Source of the DNA: Methanoregulaceae archaeon
GTDB lineage: Archaea > Halobacteriota > Methanomicrobia > Methanomicrobiales > Methanospirillaceae
Reading direction: 5' to 3'
DNA length: 64,000 bases
Assembly: GCA_015660885.1 (NCBI GenBank)
Contig: JACTUB010000001.1
Location: 1 to 64,000, forward strand
Shown: positions 1 to 9,086 of the stretch, piece after piece
Numbering within the stretch: position 1 is the stretch's first letter
How the letters are laid out: each line of letters begins with the position of its first letter
The notes under the pieces: generated by a model
The model's database searches: none
Told to the model about the DNA's origin: nothing
The model's input: only the letters and a program-made list of their open reading frames with translations
Made by a program: the position numbers and the translations under genes

Positions 1-1
1 A

Positions 2-178
2 AAAAACATGTTCGTATGGATCCTAAGAAGCTCATGGATGGTTCGGCTCATCTTATGGATTACTCACAAAAAATCAGTTTCAATAAGAAAATTTGAAAAT
101 ACTACAATGTCAAAGGTCATTACCAAAATTATGGCAAGTATAGTAGGTTACTCACATTCAAACCGGGACATGTCATGA
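2..178 (+). CDS. C-terminal end of an unidentified protein, 5' part outside the window
   Basis: An open frame runs from the window edge without a stop for 58 codons and ends in TGA at 176-178. That stop overlaps the ATG of the following permease gene (175) in an ATGA arrangement, the same coupling seen throughout this region, which is the main reason to think it is the tail of a real gene. The visible residues are basic with one hydrophobic stretch near the edge; I do not recognise a family. A glycosyltransferase or methyltransferase tail would fit the neighbourhood, but this is inference only. Confidence 0.45.
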   Translation, partial: KNMFVWILRSSWMVRLILWITHKKSVSIRKFENTTMSKVITKIMASIVGYSHSNRDMS

Positions 179-942
179 ACTTCAGCCTGATCATTGAACT
201 TGCAAAGCGGGATTTCACCGAGAAGTATTCAGGTTCAACACTTGGTTTTGTATGGTCGTTTATCTATCCGCTCATCAACATTCTCATCTATATGATCATT
301 TTTGGCAGCCTGATGGGCGCGCGGCTTCCTGGAATGTCATCAATATGGGGATATGGTGTTTATCTCGTTGCGGGGCTCGTTCCCTGGACGGCATTTGCAA
401 ACACAGTTTGCCGCGCATCCACGGTGTTTCTTGATAAAAAGAATATCATCGCGAAAATCCGCGTGGATCTCCCAACCCTTCCACTCTATATTGTGTTATC
501 AGAGAGCATCACCTTCGTTGTCACCCTTGTGATTTTCATTATACTTCTCACACTTACCGGATTTCCTCTGACCTCCTACCTTCTGATGATCCCGATCCTG
601 TATCTTGTCCAGCAGGTGTTTGCCTATGCGCTGGGATTTTTCCTTGGGATGTTTGTGGTCTTTTTACGGGATCTCAAGGAAGTCGTTGCAATAGGTTTCC
701 AGATTTGGTTCTGGTTCACGCCGATTGTCTATGTTTTTGATATCCTTCCAAAGTTCGTCCAGCAGATCCTGATATTGAACCCGATGCTCGCCGTTGTATC
801 TGCATACCATGACATATTCGTGTACCAGCGGATGCCATCGTTTATCTATCTCTTACTTGTTTTAGTCATGAGTATTGGGCTGATTGTTGCTGATTATTTG
901 ATCTTCAAAAAACTTGAGAAGGATATCCGGGACTTCATCTGA
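175..942 (+). CDS. wzm: ABC-2 type polysaccharide export permease (Wzm-like)
   Basis: This 255-residue integral membrane protein is the permease of an ABC exporter that moves lipid-linked polysaccharide across the cytoplasmic membrane. The sequence shows an N-terminal amphipathic stretch with the ARD-F-EKYSGS-LG-W motif typical of ABC-2 permeases (about residues 10-27), then about six hydrophobic segments (near 23-46, 60-80, 103-127, 132-158, 168-190, 222-243). Length is normal for Wzm/TagG. The matching ATPase with an extended C-terminus follows 86 bases downstream, so the two should form one exporter. The ATG overlaps the stop of the preceding frame. Confidence 0.88.
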   Translation: MNFSLIIELAKRDFTEKYSGSTLGFVWSFIYPLINILIYMIIFGSLMGARLPGMSSIWGYGVYLVAGLVPWTAFANTVCRASTVFLDKKNIIAKIRVDLPTLPLYIVLSESITFVVTLVIFIILLTLTGFPLTSYLLMIPILYLVQQVFAYALGFFLGMFVVFLRDLKEVVAIGFQIWFWFTPIVYVFDILPKFVQQILILNPMLAVVSAYHDIFVYQRMPSFIYLLLVLVMSIGLIVADYLIFKKLEKDIRDFI

Positions 943-1028
943 ATGGATCGCAACAGGTTGGTGAGGAGTAATGAGCATATTTTGGATATTTTTAATTCTG
1001 CGAAAAGACAATAACAAGGTATCAGGTT

Positions 1029-2291
1029 ATGATAAAAGTTGAGGGGATCTCGAAAAAATTCAAACTCTATCACACACCTGCCGACCGGCTTAAAGAAATA
1101 CTTTTCAGGAAACAATATCACAAAGATTTTGTTGCACTCGACAACATCTCCTTTGAAATTGGTGCCGGGCAGACGCTCGGGATCATCGGGCAGAATGGTG
1201 CCGGGAAATCCACAATTCTGAAGATTCTCTCCGGCATTATGATCCCGGACAGTGGTACTATCCGGATTAATGGGAAAGTCACGGGGCTTCTCGAGCTTGG
1301 GACCGGTTTCAACGCAGAGATGAGCGGTTTAGAAAATATTTTCATGAACGGGACGCTCATCGGGATGACAAAGGATGAGATCTACCGAAAAAAACAGGTG
1401 ATCATCGATTTTTCCGAACTGGGGGATTTCATCAATGAACCGCTTAAGACGTATTCCTCCGGGATGACGATGAGGCTCGCATTTTCTATTGCGATCTACG
1501 CGGATCCTACGTGCTTCCTTGTCGATGAGGCGCTCGCTGTCGGAGACGCGTACTTCCAGCAGAAGTGCATGCGGAAAATCCAGGAGTTCCGGCAGAGCGG
1601 GGGATCGATCGTGTTTGTGTCGCATGATATGAATGCGATAAAGACGCTATGTGACTCGGCCATCATGCTCGATCATGGACGGGTGATCGATTCCGGGGAG
1701 CCTAAGGAGGTTGTGGATTTTTACCAGAATATGATCTTGAAGAAAACACATCAAGGGAATGTACCGGTTCAGATTAAGAAAATTGAGAATGAGAAGAAAG
1801 TGAACAATTCTAGTATTTCTACCGGTGAATTGGAACTGGTTTCTTTTAAAATTTTTAATGAGAAAGGAGAGGCGATATCGTATATTGAGAGTGAAAATGT
1901 CATTAAGATTGCCTATGAAGTCAAAGCCCTAAAGGATCTGGATGAACCACACTATGGCCTGATGATACGGAATAATCTGGGGCTATCGGTTTTTGAATCG
2001 AATACATACTGTATGAAACTGGAAACAGAAAAATTATCAAAGGATCAGATTGCTAAAATTGAATGGTTAATGAATTTCCCATTATCTCCAGGAACTTATT
2101 CTTTTTCCGTTGGAGTAGCAAATAAAGGATACGATAAAGGATCTTTTAAAGAATATTTCCTTCTGATCCATGATATTGATATTATTAGAGTTCTATCAAA
2201 TACTCAATCAATAACATACTCCGGTATTTTTAATCTAAACCCAAAAATATCTCTGGAATATAGTGCCCTAAAAAAAGTACCTGCAAAGTAG
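1029..2291 (+). CDS. wzt: ABC exporter ATPase with C-terminal glycan-recognition domain (Wzt-like)
   Basis: ATPase partner of the preceding permease. Residues 1-235 are a nucleotide-binding domain: Walker A GQNGAGKST at 54-62, signature YSSGM near 142, Walker B FLVDEALAVGD near 160. Residues about 260-420 form an extra beta-rich domain, as in Wzt proteins whose C-terminal domain recognises the finished non-reducing end of the polymer. In characterised Wzt systems that end is often methylated, and two methyltransferase genes follow directly, so chain termination by methylation is a reasonable inference. The 420-residue length matches Wzt rather than a plain ABC ATPase of about 250 residues. 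Confidence 0.9.
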   Translation: MIKVEGISKKFKLYHTPADRLKEILFRKQYHKDFVALDNISFEIGAGQTLGIIGQNGAGKSTILKILSGIMIPDSGTIRINGKVTGLLELGTGFNAEMSGLENIFMNGTLIGMTKDEIYRKKQVIIDFSELGDFINEPLKTYSSGMTMRLAFSIAIYADPTCFLVDEALAVGDAYFQQKCMRKIQEFRQSGGSIVFVSHDMNAIKTLCDSAIMLDHGRVIDSGEPKEVVDFYQNMILKKTHQGNVPVQIKKIENEKKVNNSSISTGELELVSFKIFNEKGEAISYIESENVIKIAYEVKALKDLDEPHYGLMIRNNLGLSVFESNTYCMKLETEKLSKDQIAKIEWLMNFPLSPGTYSFSVGVANKGYDKGSFKEYFLLIHDIDIIRVLSNTQSITYSGIFNLNPKISLEYSALKKVPAK

Positions 2292-2320
2292 TTTAAATTT
2301 TAAATTCAAATTGTTAACAA

Positions 2321-4108
2321 ATGATCGATAAAATAAAAAAAATACATTCTGAAACTACTTTTGATTTTCGGGTGTTTTCAAATCCAAAAGATGAACTTTC
2401 ATATCTTTTTCATGAATGGATCCCATATTACAAAATGAAATATGCGATATGTAAAGTAATTAATCCTCAATCAATTTTAGAAGTGGGCGTAAGATATGGA
2501 TACAGTGCAATTACATTTTTAAATGCATCTCCTGACGCATCATATTTGGGTATTGATAATGATACCAATTCTTTTGGTGGAACAAAAGGAGCAATCGAAT
2601 GGGCAAAAAAAATTACAGCTGAATATAAAACTAATTTTTTAATTGCCGATACTCAGGAAATGACAAAATTCCCAGGTGAATTTTACGATTTAATTCATAT
2701 TGACGGGCAGCAGGATGGAGATGGGACATTCCACGATTTGGAATTAGCACTACATAAGGGTCAATGGATTCTTCTTGACGGATATTTCTGGTCACGAGAG
2801 AATATGTTGAGTGCAACATATTTTCTTGAAAAATACAAGCAGTTTATCGAATATGCAATAATTATTCCATCATATGCGGGCGATTTATTAATTAAAACAA
2901 AAGATTCGGTGAGAAATATCCGTATCTCCGGAGATAATTTTATCGATCAAACGATACGTGAAGGATACGACAAAACCTATTTTTTACAGAGCTGCGGGGG
3001 TTATGATTCATTCAAAAGGCACAAAGGACTCAAACTCGAAGCACCGGCGCTTCTAGCAATATATTATATTGCCATTTCCAATAAGAGTAAGAGAATCCTC
3101 GATGTTGGATGTGGAAGGGGGGAACTCTCCTTTGCATTGAGTTGTACCGGAGCTGATGTAACGGCAATTGATTACTCCAAAGATGCAATTGATATTGCTG
3201 AAAAAACGTATGAAAAAGAAAAAAAGGATAGAAAATTGCAGTTTTTTCATGCAGACTTTTTGAAGTGTCCGTTTGACGATCACTTTGATCTCATTATTGC
3301 ATCCGATTTTATTGAGCATATCGAACAAAATACACTTGATCAAATTGTTAAAAAAATTAGTACGCTCTTGGAATCCGAAGGAATTGCAGTTTTCCATACA
3401 GCTCCCAATCGCCTTTATTATGATAACTACTATCCTACTCTCCGTCAAAGAGCAAAGAAAGCCGGTACGTATCTTCCAAAAAATCCCAGAACCTACTATG
3501 AAGATCTGATGCATATCAATGAGCAAACACCAGATGGAATGAAAAACCTCTTGGAAAAATATTTTCACCATGTCGTTGTCTGGGTGACGGGAGATTATGA
3601 TATGATTGGCTCACTTGCCAGAGAATTCAACTCAGATGAAGTTAACGAGTCACGCGGAATTTTTGCGGTGGCATCTAATGCCCAAATATCCAAAAAAAGT
3701 CTTCTTGCAGCTCTGACAAGGGAGCCAATTACTACAGATCCTCTCTGCATAACAATTAAAGTTAATTCAGATTTAACGACGCTGCCATCACAGAAAAGAA
3801 TGCAAATACCAATTTCAATTAAGAATAGTAGTAAAGAGGAACTCGTCTCGCTCCCTCCGAATCCGGTACACATATCCTATCACTGGGCTGAGGAAAATGG
3901 TAAAATTGTAATATTTGAGGGTATTCGAACTCCTATTTTAATTCCTATCCTGCCCAATGAAGTGAGAGAATGCCTGATGGATCTTATCACACCTAACACT
4001 AAAGGAAAATATCAGTTACAAATTACACTTGTACAGGAATTGTGTTTCTGGTTTGAACCGCGAGTTAAAGAACTTCCAGTTTGTATTGATATTACAATAA
4101 ATGACTAA
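2321..4108 (+). CDS. Three-domain protein: two SAM methyltransferase folds plus a C-terminal beta-sandwich
   Basis: This 595-residue protein appears to fuse three units. Residues about 1-210 resemble a class I methyltransferase of the kind with EVGVRYGYS as SAM motif and an acidic HIDGQ element. Residues about 235-470 hold a second methyltransferase with motif I LDVGCGRGELS, the acidic AIDYS and the ASDFIEHI motif. Residues about 475-595 look like a beta-sandwich with the pattern LSYHW-ENG--V-FEG-RTP, a type I know from proteins of polysaccharide clusters. It probably modifies the exported glycan or its lipid carrier. Whether both methyltransferase units are active cannot be told by eye. It lies 29 bases after the Wzt gene. 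Confidence 0.75.
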   Translation: MIDKIKKIHSETTFDFRVFSNPKDELSYLFHEWIPYYKMKYAICKVINPQSILEVGVRYGYSAITFLNASPDASYLGIDNDTNSFGGTKGAIEWAKKITAEYKTNFLIADTQEMTKFPGEFYDLIHIDGQQDGDGTFHDLELALHKGQWILLDGYFWSRENMLSATYFLEKYKQFIEYAIIIPSYAGDLLIKTKDSVRNIRISGDNFIDQTIREGYDKTYFLQSCGGYDSFKRHKGLKLEAPALLAIYYIAISNKSKRILDVGCGRGELSFALSCTGADVTAIDYSKDAIDIAEKTYEKEKKDRKLQFFHADFLKCPFDDHFDLIIASDFIEHIEQNTLDQIVKKISTLLESEGIAVFHTAPNRLYYDNYYPTLRQRAKKAGTYLPKNPRTYYEDLMHINEQTPDGMKNLLEKYFHHVVVWVTGDYDMIGSLAREFNSDEVNESRGIFAVASNAQISKKSLLAALTREPITTDPLCITIKVNSDLTTLPSQKRMQIPISIKNSSKEELVSLPPNPVHISYHWAEENGKIVIFEGIRTPILIPILPNEVRECLMDLITPNTKGKYQLQITLVQELCFWFEPRVKELPVCIDITIND

Positions 4109-4235
4109 TTTAATGGTGTATGTTCAATTGGATTGAGCTGGAATTAGAAAAAACATTTCAGTCGGGAAGATATTCACAGAAATAACACAATAAAAAATTA
4201 TCAGTTGTGATATTATTAATCAGTATACGGGGTAC

Positions 4236-5438
4236 ATGATGGATAATCAAAATGACAAGATCAATGTAGAAGAGATAATGGAAACGATCCGGGAAAATGT
4301 TCGAAATAAAAAAAATATCGACAAACACTCAATAAAAACAGAAGTATATTTGCATAAATCACAAAATAAAATTCAGAATGATATTGCCAAAAAATCTATT
4401 CAGTTTACTACAGACTCGTTGAATTCTGAGTGGGATATTCGCAATAACAGTTACTTCATCAGCTCCCATCATCCTTTCATAGGAAAAGTGCTCATAAAAT
4501 GTCGGAAACTCATCCATGGGGAAGTGCGAAGGTATGTTGACCCGGTTATATTGACACAGTCAAAATTCAATAAGGATGTTACGCAACTTTTTACACAAAT
4601 CGAAAACACCTTATCACAAATAAAAAATGATTCCATCCAGAAAGAGAATACTCTTAAACAGATTATTGCGACACTCGAAGAGCATATTCGATCAGAGAAC
4701 GCAAATTTTATTTCAGGACTGGATATCGAAATTGAGAATAAACTACGACTTGTAACTATTCTCGACAAACAATTTCAATCTCGTCTCAGGTATACGAGCC
4801 ACAGCGATACACCTTTCCAAGAAAAAAGCCAGATCAATTACCTGTCTTTTGAAGAACATTTTCGTGGCTCAAGACAAACGATTAAGGAGCGCCAACACCA
4901 ATATCTGCCTTTCTTTGAGCATTGTTCAAATGTGTTGGATATTGGGTGCGGGAGAGGCGAATTTCTTGAATTGTTAAAAGAACATGACATTGGGGGAATC
5001 GGAATTGATATCAATAAAGATATGGTCGAGTATTGTCAATTGAAAGGATTGGATACCAAACAAACAGATGCACTTGAGTACCTCAACACTCTTGAAGATA
5101 CTATTCTCGACGGTATTTTTTCAGACCAGGTAATTGAACACTTAACACCAGATTATTTAATCAGATTATTGCATCTCGCACATCAAAAATTAAAACCTGA
5201 AAGTTACCTCATTCTTGGAACCGTAAATATCCTCAATCCCGGGGGATTGGCCAACTTTTTTGTTGATCCGACACATATCTCCCCAATCCATCCCGAATAT
5301 TTAAAATATTGTCTTGAAGTCTCAGGATTCCGTGATGTCCAGGTTATATTCCGCACCTATGATGAGAGAGAGAACAATCAAAATACCTCAGATCTCTGTT
5401 TAATCGCTGCTGATTACACAATGGTTGGTAAGAAATGA
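4236..5438 (+). CDS. SAM-dependent methyltransferase of polysaccharide clusters with N-terminal coiled region
   Basis: A 400-residue protein. The N-terminal half contains IEEIM-TIRENV-like and long charged, likely coiled segments (about 100-185). The C-terminal half carries the EEHFRGS--TIKERQ--YLPFF lead-in and motif I LDIGCGRGEFLELL (near residue 234), then GIDIN and SDQVIEHL. This arrangement is common among methyltransferases encoded beside Wzm/Wzt exporters, where they may cap or decorate the polymer. The start could be either of two adjacent ATG codons (4236 or 4239). It ends 12 bases before a GT4 gene, consistent with one operon. Confidence 0.82.
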   Translation: MMDNQNDKINVEEIMETIRENVRNKKNIDKHSIKTEVYLHKSQNKIQNDIAKKSIQFTTDSLNSEWDIRNNSYFISSHHPFIGKVLIKCRKLIHGEVRRYVDPVILTQSKFNKDVTQLFTQIENTLSQIKNDSIQKENTLKQIIATLEEHIRSENANFISGLDIEIENKLRLVTILDKQFQSRLRYTSHSDTPFQEKSQINYLSFEEHFRGSRQTIKERQHQYLPFFEHCSNVLDIGCGRGEFLELLKEHDIGGIGIDINKDMVEYCQLKGLDTKQTDALEYLNTLEDTILDGIFSDQVIEHLTPDYLIRLLHLAHQKLKPESYLILGTVNILNPGGLANFFVDPTHISPIHPEYLKYCLEVSGFRDVQVIFRTYDERENNQNTSDLCLIAADYTMVGKK

Positions 5439-5450
5439 TATGAGGTTTTC

Positions 5451-6641
5451 ATGAAAATTGCTCTCGTAACTCCATGGTACGGTGAGTTCGCTGGAGGAGC
5501 AGAAGTGCTCGCAAGGAACATCGCTGAACATCTATCTAAAAGTGGGTGGACAGCGGAAGTACTTACCACATGTTCAAAATCTCCCTTCAATAGCTGGTGG
5601 AATGATTACTATAAACCCGGTCAATATACTATCAATTCAGTTGTCGTGAAAAGATTTCCCCTCAATAAAAATACACAATATAGGTACCATGCCATCAATC
5701 AACTGTTAATCTCCGGTTGTCAGATATCAACAGCTGAGGAGCTAGAATATCTCAAGGGAAGCATTGGAAGTGATGATCTTGTCTCTTTCGTTGAAAAAAA
5801 TAAATCAGAATACATATTTTTTCTTATACCCTATTTATATGGTCTTATTTACTGGACGTATAAAGCGGCACAGGATCGCTGTATTCTTATTCCCTGCCTT
5901 CATGATGAGCCCCAGGCATATTTTTCAACAACCAAAGAGATGATGAAGTCTAGCAAAATATTTTTTAATTCCCCCGAAGAGATGACTCTTGCTCAGAAGA
6001 TTTACGATATAAAAAACAAGGATTTTGTGATTAGTGGTTGTGGGGTTGATCTCCCCAAGGAATATGATCCGGAAAAATTCCGGAAAAAATACCATATCAA
6101 TCATCCGTATCTTCTCTATGCCGGAAGAAAAGATGTAGGAAAAGACATTATTGAATTGATTAATTTCTTTTCGAAATACAAATCTGAAATTAATGATAAT
6201 ATGCAATTAGTTTTTATAGGAAGTGGAGATTCCGCGTTAATTCCTGATGAGGATTATTTTATTGATTTGGGTTTTGTGAATGAAGAAGATAAATTCAATG
6301 CGTATTCAGGTGCTATCGCGACGTGTTTACTTTCTAAAAATGAGAGTTTTTCATTTGTAATTATGGAGAGCTGGGGGGTATCAACTCCTGTAATCGTATC
6401 AGATGACTGCCCGGTTACTAAAGGACACTGTATCAGGAGCAACGGTGGTCTTCCCATCCGGAATTCCGATGAATTTTGTGAAGCAATCCATTATCTCAAG
6501 GAGAATCCTATGGTTCGTGCAAGACTTGGTTCAAATGGAAGAAACTATGTTCTAAACAATTTTGTCTGGTCAGAAGTGATTCGAAAATACGAGACAGTTT
6601 TGAAAACGAGAGATGCCAAGAAAAATGAAAATCCTAATTGA
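5451..6641 (+). CDS. GT4 family glycosyltransferase
   Basis: A 396-residue GT-B fold glycosyltransferase. The N-terminus has the donor/acceptor lobe pattern MKIALVTPWYGEFAGGAE, the glycine-rich loop typical of GT4 enzymes. The C-terminal lobe has LYAGRKD-GKDI, a degenerate E-x7-E region (NESFSFVIMESW) and a nucleotide-sugar-binding stretch ending in the usual PV-VSD. It presumably adds one sugar to the polymer at the cytoplasmic face. It overlaps the next glycosyltransferase gene by up to 29 bases. Donor and acceptor cannot be deduced. Confidence 0.87.
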   Translation: MKIALVTPWYGEFAGGAEVLARNIAEHLSKSGWTAEVLTTCSKSPFNSWWNDYYKPGQYTINSVVVKRFPLNKNTQYRYHAINQLLISGCQISTAEELEYLKGSIGSDDLVSFVEKNKSEYIFFLIPYLYGLIYWTYKAAQDRCILIPCLHDEPQAYFSTTKEMMKSSKIFFNSPEEMTLAQKIYDIKNKDFVISGCGVDLPKEYDPEKFRKKYHINHPYLLYAGRKDVGKDIIELINFFSKYKSEINDNMQLVFIGSGDSALIPDEDYFIDLGFVNEEDKFNAYSGAIATCLLSKNESFSFVIMESWGVSTPVIVSDDCPVTKGHCIRSNGGLPIRNSDEFCEAIHYLKENPMVRARLGSNGRNYVLNNFVWSEVIRKYETVLKTRDAKKNENPN

Positions 6642-8988
6642 TGGTCAGACACTCAGTACTCCTGATATTCACCGGGGTATTGGAGAGGTTTTTCTTCAAG
6701 TTCTGATAAATATGATAAATCTGGGGAAGGAACACGATTTTTTTCTTGCAGTTTATGGGGATTATAAAAAAAATATAATAAGTGATATTTTTGATAAAAT
6801 TCAACTAATCGATCTCGGTAACCAAATCGATGTGAGTGAATCTGGCAGCGAAGAATATTCCCGAACGATAATCCATCATATTTCTGAAAAAAATATCGAT
6901 TGTTTCTGGATCCCTAATCCGGTAATGCCAAATGTCAATTTTATCAAAACTCCGCTTGAATGCAGGGTAATTGTCACATTTTATGATTTGATACCGTATA
7001 TTTTCAAGCGACAGTACCTGAATGCATGGCAAAACGATGTGAAAAATGAGTATCTTAAAAGACTCCGGAACCTCAAGGTATTAGCAGATTTTATATTACC
7101 AATTTCAAATTCTACCAAAAACGATCTTACCCGTCAGTTAAAAATATCCCCGACCAAAATGAAGACACTCTATCCGGGACTAAAGAGATTCACTAGCGAA
7201 AATCCGGAAATAGGGCAAAATTGCTCTGATGAGAAATATATCCTGTACGTTGGGGGTTTTGATCCCAGAAAAAATATGGAACGATCCGTTTATGCATTCA
7301 AGCAACTAGTCGATACATATCATCATAATGATCTGAAATATATCATCGTTTGCAGTTGTGATCAGAAAACAAAAGAAAAATTTCTCAATTTTGTGCAGGC
7401 ACAGGGTTTATCCGGAAAAGTCGAATTAACCGGGCATGTCTCTGATTTCGAACTTGGTGCATTATACCGAAATGCTGATGTGCTATTCTTCCCTTCGCTG
7501 TATGAGGGATTCGGACTTCCGGTTGCTGAAGCAATGGCAGCAGGAATTCCGGTTGCAGTTTCAAACCGTTCTTCATTACCGGAACTGGTTGATAATGCGG
7601 GACTGCTCTTCGATCCGGAAAATATCGATGATATGGCTGAAAAATTACATCGCATTCTTACTGATCCGGATCTCAGAAAATTCTTAATTTCACGAGGCAT
7701 TTATATCTCCCATAAATATTCTTGGGAAACACTGGCAGAACAGTACCTGGAGATACTGAAAAGTAGTCCTCCTGCTGCAATAAGAGACACTAACTTTATT
7801 GCCCCCACGAAAAAAAAGTCTTTTAAAATTGCGTATTTCAGCCCAGTTCACCCCCAAATCTCCGGAATATCACAGTACAGTAAAGAACTTCTTCTCGCGT
7901 TGCAGAAATATGCGGATATTGATTTGTTCCTTGATACGGGAATTGTACCCGATGACTTGGAGATTAAACAAAATTTCCGGTATTTTTGTTATACCGTTTT
8001 TGATAAAAAGGTGAGGACGGAGAACTACGATGGCATCATTTATCACATTGGAAATAACCCATTTCATGAATATATTTATAAAATTTCGCTACGTTACCCC
8101 GGAATAATAGTACTGCATGATTATGTCATTTACCCCTTCCTTAGACATGTGACGCTCGACAGGGGAAAACTTCTCTCATACTTAACAGAAATTTATAATA
8201 TCGAACCACCGCAGAAGAGAGCGAACCTTGTGCGACAGATCCTTAAGAAGGGACTGAATTCTGTAGATGTTTTCAAATATCCCTTGAATGACCGCGTAAT
8301 CAAGGCCGGCAAAACAGTGATTGTTCACAGCCAGTACGTCAGGAAATTGTTGAAGGGCTATCCCCATGTGTATGTTATACCCCACGGTCGGTATTTCGTT
8401 GATTATTCAAAAACTGATATTCTGGAAAATAAAAAATCGTTACAACTAATGGAGAAAGATCTGATAATATCGGTGTTCGGCTTCTTGAATTGGAATAAAC
8501 GGATCGATGTAGTGGTTCGTGTTTTTAAAAGACTGCAGATTACTTTCCCAGATACCCGGCTTCTTTTGATTGGAGCAATCAACACCGATATAAAAGAAAT
8601 AATCAAGGAAAAATCAGAGAGATTTAATATTATTGGATACGTGAATGAAGATACATACTATAAATATCTGAGCGTGTCGGATATTATTATTAATTTACGA
8701 TCCCCTACTATGGGTGAAACTTCAGGCACCCTCCTGGATGCGATGGGATTTGGAAAACCGGTTATTGTATCCAATATTGGATCATATAGAGAAACTCCAG
8801 ATAACTGCTGCTGGAAAGTTGATCTGGATGAATATGAAGAAGAGTTGTTATACGAATATTTACGAGAACTCATTTTGAACCCAAAATTACGGGAGATTAT
8901 GGGGAAAAACGGGAAGGAATTTATCCAATTGCACCACAATTGGGAAAAAATTGCATTAAAATATATTCAATTAATAAAATCTAAGTAG
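6613..8988 (+). CDS. Tandem two-module GT4 glycosyltransferase
   Basis: A 791-residue protein made of two complete GT-B modules. Module 1 (about 1-385) has the ILIDGQTLS start, YVGGFDPRKN and the E-x7-E element FPSLYEGFGLPVAEAMA. Module 2 (about 395-791) has IAYFSPVHP--SGIS, VFGFLNWNKRID and the donor region GETSGTLLDAMGFGKPVIVS. Such double enzymes can add two residues in succession to a growing glycan. Two starts are possible, ATG at 6613 or at 6625 (MKILIDG, the usual beginning of this family); both lie inside the end of the preceding gene, so the genes are translationally coupled. Confidence 0.86.
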   Translation: MPRKMKILIDGQTLSTPDIHRGIGEVFLQVLINMINLGKEHDFFLAVYGDYKKNIISDIFDKIQLIDLGNQIDVSESGSEEYSRTIIHHISEKNIDCFWIPNPVMPNVNFIKTPLECRVIVTFYDLIPYIFKRQYLNAWQNDVKNEYLKRLRNLKVLADFILPISNSTKNDLTRQLKISPTKMKTLYPGLKRFTSENPEIGQNCSDEKYILYVGGFDPRKNMERSVYAFKQLVDTYHHNDLKYIIVCSCDQKTKEKFLNFVQAQGLSGKVELTGHVSDFELGALYRNADVLFFPSLYEGFGLPVAEAMAAGIPVAVSNRSSLPELVDNAGLLFDPENIDDMAEKLHRILTDPDLRKFLISRGIYISHKYSWETLAEQYLEILKSSPPAAIRDTNFIAPTKKKSFKIAYFSPVHPQISGISQYSKELLLALQKYADIDLFLDTGIVPDDLEIKQNFRYFCYTVFDKKVRTENYDGIIYHIGNNPFHEYIYKISLRYPGIIVLHDYVIYPFLRHVTLDRGKLLSYLTEIYNIEPPQKRANLVRQILKKGLNSVDVFKYPLNDRVIKAGKTVIVHSQYVRKLLKGYPHVYVIPHGRYFVDYSKTDILENKKSLQLMEKDLIISVFGFLNWNKRIDVVVRVFKRLQITFPDTRLLLIGAINTDIKEIIKEKSERFNIIGYVNEDTYYKYLSVSDIIINLRSPTMGETSGTLLDAMGFGKPVIVSNIGSYRETPDNCCWKVDLDEYEEELLYEYLRELILNPKLREIMGKNGKEFIQLHHNWEKIALKYIQLIKSK

Positions 8989-9019
8989 TTTATTAATATA
9001 TTTACTAGAAATTCGGATC

Positions 9020-9036
9020 TCTCTGCTTCGCAGAGA
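9020..9036 (+). terminator. Short perfect hairpin between two glycan genes
   Basis: A 7-bp perfect stem TCTCTGC / GCAGAGA closes a TTC loop in the 98-base gap between the tandem glycosyltransferase and the next methyltransferase. There is no long T-tract behind it, so it may be an RNA processing or attenuation element rather than a classic terminator. Confidence 0.4.
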
Positions 9037-9086
9037 ATTTAGTTGGCAATTGCGTAGAATGTAGATATCTTTTAAGGTTAACGATT

